From Pelomyxa schiedti (taxonomy: Eukaryota; Evosea; Pelobiontida; Pelomyxidae): a DNA stretch of 35,348 nt. The stretch is taken from assembly GCA_020536535.1 (NCBI GenBank), contig JAHLWZ010000763.1:1282-36629 (forward strand), read 5' to 3'. Position numbers and translations under genes: made by a program. The notes under the pieces were generated by a model, which was given only the letters and a program-made list of their open reading frames with translations, was not told the origin of the DNA and did not search any database. Of this stretch, positions 24,802-33,389 are shown one piece after another (position 1 is the stretch's first letter; the number at the start of each line of letters is the position of its first letter).

Positions 24802-26579
24802 CTACGAGTCTTCAGTTGCCGCGGCACCTGACGTGCCGTCAGTAGGCAGAGCCATTTCCTCAGCTATTGCCAGGTTGTACATGAAGTGGTCCAGTGGTGA
24901 CTTTATCTTGGCCTTGTGGATAGACTCCATGGTCACGTATCCAGAACCAGAGTCATCTGTTTCCTTTGTGTATTTGTTAGTAGTGTGACGTTTAGCTTGC
25001 ATTTTGTTATGTGTTAAGATTTGGTGTGTTTATGTGGGTAAAAAGGAAAGGCACTTTTAGAGACTCCAGTTTTTCCAACAACTTCTTGGTCCTCAGTGTG
25101 AGCTCCTTTATGAGGGTTAAGTTTGAAATGTTGAACTTGTTTGATTTGTGTTGACCTTAATGAGAGCCTGGTCAGTCATGTCGTCACGTCCAGAACTCTC
25201 AACAAGCCAGTTGGTCATTTCCTTGTGGAACCCAGAGAGCATGAAAGAGTCTATTTTAAATACAGGTTACATAGAAGTATAATGTATTGGAAAGAGAATA
25301 TTAACCTCGGGACTGTTGAACAACGGAGATGGACTCGGCATCAAGGTCAACAATTAAATCAAACAGGTCGGTGTTGTTCTTGATCCCAGGGTTGGTGAAA
25401 CCCACGGTGTAGAAGCCAGAACTTTGTATGTCTGATATTTCCTGAGTTGTCCTTTAGTGTCGAATGTATGGTGGCGAAAAGGGTTAGGGCACACATTCTC
25501 ATGACCGGCAATGTAGGGCCAGAGGTTTGTATTCCAGCTCTGGCGATGCCATACTAGCAACGGGAAGCCCCTAGTGATGGTCATGTTAGATACATCGTAA
25601 GGGATATCTTACCTTATTGTATGAAGGAGCTTCTGTAAATCTGAACAGAACACTCCCACACGCTTCTTAATCATCAGGGCCACCCAAAGAAGAATGATTT
25701 CCTCACCAAACATTCCAATGATGGCTACGGTATTTTTAAACTCAAAACGATAAAGTGGAACTAAAACCTTTCAGGGAGGATGTCAAGTAGGCATGTCTGA
25801 TATCGAACGAGTCCCCTTTGAAGGACATACTCAAAGCATCATCCGCCCAGTTGCCTTTAGCAAACACAGAAAGGAAACTGAAGTGAATCTCAGAACACCT
25901 TTATCGAAACCTGTTCACAAAACATACCACTGCAGAGAAGACAAAGGTGTTCCACTCGTGGTATACAACGTAGTGAGTAGTTTACACAAAGCAAGATACT
26001 TTTCAGGATGGAAAGCCTGGAAAACAACTTAACGAATCCCAGTAAAAGGGGTCGTCCAATCAAAAAAAAAAAAAAAAAAAAAAAAAAAACCAAACAACTA
26101 AAAAGACAAAAACCAAAACAACAAAACAACAAATAAGAAATAGCAAATAGCAACAATCACACACCTCTGACATGAGGGCCACGGCCACGTGTGTGAGCTT
26201 GGGCGACAGCCTGTGTGGCGGCGCCGCCGCGCCCCCCTCCCCCCCACCGCCCCCCCCCCAGGGGCACGGTAACCATGTGCACCCACAGCCCCTTGTACTT
26301 ACTGAACGAGCTCAGCTCCTCCCCTGGCACCTCCCCCGCTCCCACTGCCCCGCCCTCGCCGTCCTCCCCCGCGTCGTCCGCCGCCGCTGCCTCCTCGCCC
26401 CCGTCCGCCGCCCCGCGCTTGGTCCCCCCGACCCGCGAGGACGAGGCCAGCCGCGAGCGGGCCTTGAGGACGACTTCCGCGTCGGGGTCGACGTCGGGGT
26501 ACGACCACGTCACGAGAACGTGGGCGTTGATGTCTCGCTCGATGATAACGCACGACGACAGGCCAGACAGCGACGTCAT
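24802..26579 (-). CDS. DENND10: DENND10 (FAM45) homologue, DENN-domain protein
   Basis: DENND10 is a DENN protein linked in animals to late endosomes and Rab27. From the ATG at 26579: SCVIIERDINAHVLVTWSYP, then an acidic Ala/Gly/Glu insert (26470-26330), FSKYKGLWVHMVT, a 37 bp G-rich intron (26211-26247), LSPKLTHVAVALMSE, AFHPEKYLALCKLL, a segment reading FDIRHAYLTSSLK, ILLWVALMIKKRVGVF, PLLVWHRQSWNTNLW, GFTNPGIKNNTDLFDL and, at the end, KSPLDHFMYNLAIAEEM. These follow the order of FAM45 proteins. About nine exons are used. One intron carries a 28-base poly(T) tract on the coding strand. No GEF residues can be judged from sequence alone. Divergent from ZCCHC9. Confidence 0.9.
26062..26089. 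repeat. 28-base poly(A) homopolymer in a DENND10 intron
   Basis: An uninterrupted run of 28 A on the plus strand lies inside a DENND10 intron, where it is poly(U) in the transcript. It precedes an A/C-rich stretch. It could act as an extended polypyrimidine tract, or it may be a length-variable microsatellite. Confidence 0.9.
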
Positions 26580-26801
26580 GTTGTGGCGGTGTTGTTGTTT
26601 GAAGAATCTATCGCCCCTTCGGCTTTGTTTCGTTGGAACGGGCTGCAAGTCTTGATGGGACGAAGTGGCAATCTCTCAGACAGCGCCTCCCTCCTTCGAA
26701 GGCATGGGAACTCGAAGATAATCACCAGCTCTGCTGAGGAGTACGCTCTGGTCTGAGCTCCCTCATTGGGGCAATCACAGTCGCAATTTATCAAAGCGCG
26801 A
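26580..26801. promoter_or_regulatory. Divergent promoter region, DENND10 and ZCCHC9
   Basis: The 222 bp between two divergent start codons. It carries no exon I can join to either gene. The ZCCHC9 start could lie further upstream, because the frame is open back to about 26766 without an ATG. Confidence 0.35.
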
Positions 26802-28129
26802 ATGAACGCACTTGGCACACCGGCGGAGCAGGTGAGGGCATCGCAGAGCATGCGAGGCGGAGGAGGAGGAAGAGGAGGAGGTGGAGGACCGAGGCGAGGG
26901 CGCGGAGGCGGATCGTGGACCCCCAGAGGCGTAGCCCATACGGCGGCGGCAGCAGGTGGCGGGGGGTGGCTGCGGAGCGGGCCCGCGAGGGGGGGCTATG
27001 GCCGGGGTGCACACACAGGGGGGGCGGCGCGCGGGGGCCGCGGCCGAGGGGGGGCGGGTGCCCCATGGGCCACGGCGCAGCGTGGGGGGACACGAGGAGG
27101 AGCGGCAAGGGGACCGAGAGGGATGATGCGAGGAGGGAGAGGGAGAGGGGGCGCGGGGAGGGGGGGATTAAGAGGAGGAGGATATAGCCAGAGCGGGTCA
27201 GGGGCAGGGGCAGGGACAGGGGAAGGCGGGGTTGTGGGTACTGTACTGTATGTATGTTGGTTTGTTGTCGTTGCTGGTGTGTATGGGGTGTTGTTCGCCT
27301 TCTACAATTCTAGCAGTGCGGGAATTTTACTGACTTTCCTGCAGGAACAGCCAAGGGGGTGTGTTTGCATTGCAGGAAGCACGGACACACTCTATCAGAG
27401 TGCACAGCTCATACCGGAGACGTTGATGTGTGCTACAATTGCGGCGACCCTGGTACTTCCACTTTAGATTACGGCAACCCTAACTCTCCAAAGGTCATGC
27501 CCTGAAAAACTGCCCAAAGGAAAAAACTGGTGAATGGTTTTCCTCGCCACAAAATCGCGCCTAGGCGTTTGATAATTCTCACTGTTACCACAGGAACACT
27601 TAAGTTCGTGAAGTGTTTTATTTGCAACGAAATAGGCCATCTCTCATCCAAGTGCCCAAAGAACACAAATGGAATATTTCCCTACGGCGGGGGTTGCAGG
27701 GTATCAACACACCCTCCGCTAAGACTAACAATCTAACTGATACCAAAGGTGTGCGGATCCAACCAACACTTGGCCGCGGAGTGCCCTGCTAAGATACAAA
27801 CACCGGTTCGGAGACCTATGGTCCAACTCACTACCACTTCACAAGCAAACTCTCGCACTCAGTCAGCCGATGATGATGGACTGGTTCCTGTTGAAGTCTC
27901 TGGAACCTCTTCTACTTCATCATTGGGTGATTCACAACTCCCCGTTAAGAGAAGAAGGATAGAGAACAGTGACAAGAAATCATCTAAGAAAAAGAGCAGG
28001 ACAGAATTTGTGGCAGCCTCAACTCTAACAAACAACACACAATCAACAGACACTACACCACGACAAACAAACAACAGTGCATCACCAAATCAGCCACAAA
28101 ACAAAAAGCCCAAAGTGGTGCGATTTTGA
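26802..28129 (+). CDS. ZCCHC9: ZCCHC9-like protein: RGG-rich N-terminus and four CCHC zinc knuckles
   Basis: A nucleic-acid-binding zinc-knuckle protein; ZCCHC9 in other eukaryotes is nucleolar and linked to pre-rRNA metabolism. Exon 1 (26802 to ~27240) encodes about 145 residues dominated by RGG/RGR repeats (RGGGGGRGGGGGP, RGGRGRGGAGRGG). After introns come four C-x2-C-x4-H-x4-C knuckles: CLHCRKHGHTLSEC, CYNCGDPGHALKNC, CFICNEIGHLSSKC and CRVCGSNQHLAAEC. Their order, the GIFPYGGGC linker before knuckle 4, and the basic ending KKPKVVRF match ZCCHC9, whose human tail also ends in a KVVNF-like motif. The RGG region is not a feature of human ZCCHC9 as I know it. A Lys/Arg-rich patch (VKRRRIE, KKSSKKKSR) may be a nuclear signal. 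Confidence 0.9.
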
Positions 28130-28189
28130 GAAAGAAAAAATCAATTCCATACAGTAGATACCCTGTTTGTTATTCAGTCGAAATATTGG
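28130..28189. other. Very short convergent gap
   Basis: Only 60 bp separate the stop codons of ZCCHC9 and the RRM gene, so their 3' UTRs probably overlap on opposite strands. Confidence 0.5.
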
Positions 28190-30539
28190 CTATAGTCCCA
28201 TGTGTTGAAATGACAGAAAATTGGGGAAGGTTGGCTCTTGTTTTGCTGAGCGGAACCTAACTTGTAGAGTTTTGTTCCCCAGTTGTTGCCCATTAAGTGT
28301 CATAATAGCCTAAGAGCGGAATAAGAGAAGGAATATAAAAGTACACCTACTCGTTGTGCCTCATCCACGTTAGATAAAACAACAAACCCATATCCCTGAA
28401 AAGCGTTGCGTGAGAATTGAAGTTGATTAAGGGGTTCTTACTTTGCACTTTTGTGTGGTGAGATCCTTCACAACTTTCACTGACATGACTGCACCAAAGG
28501 GGGAGAAAAGTTTGTATAATAGGAAGTCATCGGCATCCTAGTTGTGTTTAGTTCGTTTGAAAGAAGCTGATGGCAAGAGAAAAAAAAATACAGCAGGAAG
28601 ATTGTAAATAAAAATGGCATTTTGAGACTGCTGTGAATTTGGTGCTGCTTTAGGTTTATAAATATTCACGGGAAAAGTTGAATTGGCTATTTCATCTTAC
28701 GTGTTTGTGGCATTAAGAAGTTCTGGTCAAATCCGGGTAGGCCAGGGTACCCAGTAATACTCAACGGGTTATATCGCGAATAGGCGGAGCTTCTAGTGTC
28801 AGCGAGTATAAAGGAACAGGTGCATACAGGATTGGTGGCATCAAAGAGTGAGAAGCCTTCTCCGTGGACTGGTCAGCAACCTGGTTTGGAGAAAAGAAAG
28901 AAAGGAAAGACAGAAAAGGAAAGAAAAGGGAAAGGAAGATAGTAGAACGAAAAGGAAGCCCAGGAAAGGAAAAAAATTAAAACACTCCAATAAAGAAGGC
29001 TGGGGAGAGGAAACAAGACAATTGAAGGCAGCAAATAGCAATAGGAGTTTAAGTGAAATAAATAAATTAAAAAAATAAAAAGCAAAGATAACGGTGAGCT
29101 GTGCTGATTTGGGAAAAACAAAAGAAGGGAAAAAATCAAAAAAAAGCAAGAAAAGAGTTGAACTGGAGTGATTGTACCTTAACAACAAGGCCCCGATTAC
29201 TCATACCAGGAATGCAAATTCCATTTAGTGAATTAATTGCAATTTCAGCATCACTTCGACGTTCAAAACGAACAAATCCAGCACCTACATGAAGTGACAA
29301 GAGGGAATGTGCACAGTCTCAAACCTCTGTTCAGACCAGATTTGGGATCTGTACAGTCATAAGTTGTGTATTGCAATACTCCGCAGTTCACACACCAGTA
29401 AGTATTTTAGCATCAATGACCTTTCCAAATCGAGAAAAAACTTCTCCCAACTCGTCTCTGGTAAATGTGGGTTCCATTCCACTCACGTAAAGGTTGGTAT
29501 TTTTGATGTCAGCAGAGGGAGGCCTTGCAAATGCCACCTGAAGAAAGACTGTTGAGAGGGAAAAAAACCAAGGATAGAGTGCGCAACCTTTAACACTTTT
29601 CCGTCCAGTGCATGACCTGCAATAAAATAAACAAAACCCCTTTGTATGGAGAAGTCAGTACCATTCATTACTAATATAGCTTTTTTGGCTTCTTCCAGAG
29701 TTTCATATCTTACAAAGCCATAGCCGAGACTTGTTCCTATGGTTGGTAAGTTCCAGATATGAAGTTGACCAAACCGAGTTACCCAGTCTCTTATCAACCA
29801 CTACTTTGCAAGAAACAATCTTCAAAATGGAATGGTTCATCCATGGTAGTCAAATCAAAAAAAACATAATACAAAAAAAAAGAACCTTTCCAAAAGGAAG
29901 AAACATGTTTTGGAACTGAGCTTCGTTGACATGAGAGGGCAGATAGTTTACAATGAGATTAGGCTCCTGGCCCCCGTCTCCGCACCCCCCTGCCGCTGCA
30001 GCAGCCGCAGCCGCAACAGCCGCCGCTATCGACGACGTAGTAGTCATGCCCCCACCACCACCCCCCACCCCAATCCCCAGGCCCAGCCCCATCCCCATGT
30101 TCATGTTCATATTCATATTCATAGGCATGGGTATAGGAATCTGGACACCCAACGGCAACGCCAACGACAATGGCAACGTCGCCCCTGACGCACCAGAGGC
30201 GTATGTGCTGCCACCCAGCGACGCCGACGACGACGACGAGGCCGCCGCTGGCGATGTCGTTGCTACTGTCGCTGTCGACGGTGACGTAGTGGCGGTGGTG
30301 GCGGCGGCGGTTGTGGCACTGTTGGCGGCGGCGGTTGTGGCACTGTTGGCGGCGGTGGTAGAAGATGATGATGATGAATTGGAGTCGAGCGGCGGGGGGT
30401 CGGTGGGGCCGCACGCGCTCGCCGTGGTGGTACCAGAGCACGACGCGTCGTCCGTTGTTGCTGCGTCGTACGTGCGCGCGCCGCCGGACGATGATGGTGG
30501 TGCTACGGTTTGCGCACCTGGCTGCTGCTGAGGGTCCAT
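28190..30539 (-). CDS. ELAV/CELF-type RNA-binding protein with three RRMs
   Basis: Members of this class bind U- or GU-rich RNA and control splicing, stability or translation. Start at 30539 (MDPQQQPGAQ). About 190 residues of low complexity follow, rich in Ser/Thr/Ala, with a Met-Asn repeat (MPMNMNMNMNMGMG) and Gly and Ala runs. RRM1 has RNP2 LIVNYL and RNP1 LGYGFVRY, with an intron inside the NG-HALDGKVLKVA segment. RRM2 has LYVSGM and GAGFVRF. A Tyr/Pro/Gly/Leu-rich linker ends LPGFDQNFLMPQT. RRM3 has IFIYNL and KGYGFVVL and finishes VRFRSAKQEPTF near the stop at 28190. Two close RRMs, a linker and a third RRM is the Hu/CELF layout. The intron at about 29170-28850 is long for this window and purine/pyrimidine-biased. 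Confidence 0.92.
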
Positions 30540-30811
30540 GAGTGTTGAGCCTACCGATTTTTAAGTTACTGTCTGAGTGACTCCGATGTTGCGACCCCTA
30601 TTCTCCTCTCAGTTGAGTAACGATACAAGTGGGTTCACCCAGAACTTGGTCCAAGTCTCCCCACCAGATCTTATCTGCCAATACGAGAACCACGCCTTGG
30701 AAGGAATTCTTCGAAGTAGCGTCAAGACGTTGAATTCCGTGTAGAAAAGAGACTTAAAAGTAAATGGCTGGTTGTTTCCACACAACCGCATAAAAGAGGT
30801 TAGTAATCGAC
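30540..30811. promoter_or_regulatory. Divergent region, RRM gene and damaged secreted-protein copy
   Basis: 272 bp between two divergent start codons. The last few bases before the plus-strand ATG (AATCGAC) are also found before the ATG of the intact copy at 31971, showing the duplication includes some leader sequence. Confidence 0.4.
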
Positions 30812-31715
30812 ATGCAGCCGCGTCATATGGTTTGTGCCGTGTTGCCTTTGCTGTGTTGGGCCGTGGCGTGGAAGGGCAGGCTGTGAATGGGTATTACATT
30901 CGCAACTCGGATGGATGGCTCGTGCACTTCACCGACCTCAATGACGCTGCTGGTACAGCAATCTGCGCAGTTCCGGCTGGTGGTTACAACGCTGGTAGCA
31001 CAACAGCCTCGTTTTTTTTTTCGGTGTATGTGCAGTCCTTTGTTGAGATAGCGAGCAGCTTGTTGTCGGTGCTTCGGATTGCGTACATCTTTGTTGTGTC
31101 ACCGTTCATGAAGTCACCTGGAGAGAGTGGTTATTGCCAGCAGTGGAGATAGGCAGCACAGGCATGGACGCCAGCACCAAGAAAGCCACGGGAATGTCGT
31201 GGAGCAACACCACCAGCACAATGTGGGCCTCGTTCACCAGCCTTTCCAGCACCGACATGGTCTACGAGGGCACCCTGGACCTCGCCACCGGGCATTTCAC
31301 GCAGCTAGTCTCCGCATCAGCGCTTGTGGTGATGGACATTGCTTGGGACGCCGTGCCCCCGGGCGCGGGCGAAAGTGGCTCGTGCATGTGGCACCTCTCG
31401 GGATATGGGATGCTATTCTGGTGGAAGACAGGCACAGACTGGACAGTAAACATGATGGTGGGGAGCTACCTGTGCTCCCAGTACGACAGCGACGCCGTCG
31501 GGGGCCTGTCGCGAGACCCGACGACCGGGAAGCTGCTGGCCATCGGCGTGGGCGCGTATGGCGGGGAGATGATGGCGGAGATATACACCGACAGCGGCTG
31601 CTTGTCGGCGTACCCAGTAATTGACAGGTCCGACGCTGCCTGCCTGAGCTTCGGCCCAATTGTGACGACCAAGACATACTCGGCCGAGTGCGTCGCGAGG
31701 CCTCATTACGAGTAA
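30812..31715 (+). pseudogene. Damaged tandem copy of a secreted beta-rich protein, with micro-inversion
   Basis: This copy is clearly homologous to the gene at 31971-32886 (same MQPRH start, same AVNGYYI block, same ending ARPHY-E/K). Two lesions are visible. The signal-peptide region lacks 4 bases relative to the intact copy, which throws the mature part out of frame with its ATG. A block at about 31021-31120 is in reverse orientation: its reverse complement matches the segment of the intact copy that reads DTTKMYAIRSTDNKLL, including the splice acceptor. Downstream, 31141-31715 remains open for about 190 residues (IGSTGMDAST to ARPHYE). A GTAGCA donor at 30995 and a CAG at 31140 could splice out the inverted block in frame, so a shortened product is conceivable if another start exists. 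Confidence 0.78.
31021..31120 (-). other. Inverted exon segment (about 100 bp)
   Basis: Reading this block on the minus strand gives an acceptor-like CTCTCCAG followed by GTGACTTCATGAACGG and sequence for TTKMYAIRSTDNKLLA, matching 32200-32316 in the tandem copy base for base over most positions apart from an 18-base in-frame deletion. On the plus strand it makes no sense in the gene's frame. Confidence 0.85.
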
Positions 31716-31748
31716 AAAGCACCTGGCCGTGTGCGTGTTGTACCTTGA

Positions 31749-31754
31749 AATAAA
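31749..31754 (+). terminator. Possible polyadenylation signal AATAAA
   Basis: An AATAAA hexamer lies 33 bases after the stop codon of the damaged copy, followed by a T-rich stretch. Whether this organism uses AATAAA is not shown. Confidence 0.35.
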
Positions 31755-31970
31755 ATTTTGTTTCATCATGAAAGCCTGGCGCTTAGTTTTTATGAAGAAC
31801 CCTTTTAGCCAAATTTCCGTATAACCTTCAAATTATCAAGAAGCTCCCTGACCCTCGTTGATGGAACCAACGTTAGTTTGATGTGTGTGAATAATTTTGA
31901 CGTAAGCTGAAGAATAGTCTGTTGCCATCATGATTGCTTCCGCAACTTCAATCTCCAACACACAATCGAC

Positions 31971-32886
31971 ATGCAGCCGCGTCATTTGGGTTGCCCTGTG
32001 CTTACGTTGCTTCTTGTGTTGGGTAGTGGTGTGGAAGGGCAGGCTGTGAACGGATATTACATACAAAACACAGACCCATGGCTAGCGCACCTCACAAACC
32101 TCGCAAATTCTCCTGATTTTATCTGCCAAGTACCTACTGGCCAATACTATGCTGGTAATTGTCTTTCACTGTGTGACAAACGTCATTCATTTAACTCAGC
32201 CAGGCGACTTCGCAAATGGAGACACAACAAAGATGTACGCCATCCGGAGCACTGACAACAAGCTGCTCACTATCTCCACAACAGCCACAACGGGCACAAT
32301 TGACTGTTCATACACCGAGATAGGCAGCACAGGCGTGGATGCCAGCACAAAGAGCGCCACGGGAATGTCATGGTGCGCCACCACCAGCACAATGTGGGCC
32401 TCGTTCACCACCAACACAGACACCAACGTGGTCATCGAGGGCACCCTGGACCTCGCCACCGGGCACTTCACCGAGCTCGTGTCGACATCATATTACCCAG
32501 TCCTGGACATCGCGTGGGACGTCGTGCCCCCCAGCTCGGGTGAAACCGGCTCGTGCATGTACCACCTCTCAACCATCGGCAGGATATTCTGGTGGAAGAC
32601 AGGCACTGACTGGACCCCCACAGACCTTGTTGGGGAAGGGGAGGAAGTCTTCCCCATCACCTATTTCGACTACGCGCATCACGGTGGTTTGTCTAACGAC
32701 CCGACGACCGGGAATCTGCTGGCCATCGGCGCGGACTGGACTGAGGAGCTGGTGCAGATCGACAGGGACTGCGGGGCCTTGGTGAAGACCTACTGGTACG
32801 ACTTGACGTCCGACGCTGCGTGCCTGAGCTTCGGCCCATTGGTGACGTCGTCGGCCGAGTGCCTCGCGAGGCCACATTACAAGTAG
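31971..32886 (+). CDS. Secreted beta-rich (propeller-like) protein, 288 aa, intact copy
   Basis: The product begins with a signal peptide (MQPRH then CPVLTLLLVLGSGVEGQ). Exon 1 is 31971-32154 and exon 2 is 32204-32886; the split Gly codon restores YYAGDFANGD, and the total is 867 nt with stop. The mature part is Thr/Ser/Trp-rich with recurrent units of the form GMSW...TMWASF, LDIAWDVVP, IFWWKTGTDW and GLSNDPTTGNLLAIG. The DPTTGNLLAIG and LDLATGHFTEL turns resemble blades of extracellular beta-propellers, but I cannot name the family. Several Cys (SGETGSCMYHL, DRDCGALV, DAACLSFGP, SAECLARPH) could form disulfides. An extracellular role is inferred from the signal peptide. GC content is higher than in its flanks. 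Confidence 0.8.
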
Positions 32887-33389
32887 GCGATGAGCCACAT
32901 AAGAAAGCATTGACGTGTTTTCCTCTGTGTGTTGGTTGATACTCCAAAAAAAAAACAGTGAACAGTTTCTTTTCCTCTCGTCCCATGAGTCAAATATCAA
33001 AGTCAATCCCGGGTTATTCACATGCCGAATTTTGGCATTTGTGTTACTGCAGGATGATATACCTAGGGTTTCGCTAATAATTCATAATACTCTTGAATGA
33101 GACTACCTTTGGCAGTCTGATTGCTTTTTCTTTTTTGGAGAAGGGAAACAAAAAGGCCAAGGGAAGTAGGGGATACTCTGCAATCACCAGTGGCAAAGGG
33201 TAAGCTACCACAATATATCTTATTAATTTTATTACTTGGGGTTGGGTTGCTATACTATACACGTGGGTGATACTGCCGTGTGATTGTTGTTGAAGAAGTG
33301 GTGGAAATGATGAATGAGGATGACGGTGGTGGAAGTGATGTGCCAGTTGGTGCCACACCAACAACCCACACACCCACCCACAGTGGACA
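32887..33389. other. Convergent intergenic region, 503 bp
   Basis: This region separates the stops of the secreted-protein gene and the cyclase. It has an A run at 32946-32955, a T-rich block at 33121-33140 and a GTG/ATG-rich stretch from 33290. I find no coding exon that joins either neighbour. Confidence 0.45.

Noticed and set aside
28848-29188. Lys/Glu-rich open frame and its Phe/Leu-rich complement as a gene
   Set aside because: Purine-biased intron sequence between RRM2 and RRM3; no conserved motif and wrong composition for an exon.
29953-30531. Antisense open frame of 192 codons in the RRM gene
   Set aside because: It is the shadow of GC-rich low-complexity coding sequence on the minus strand and encodes no domain.
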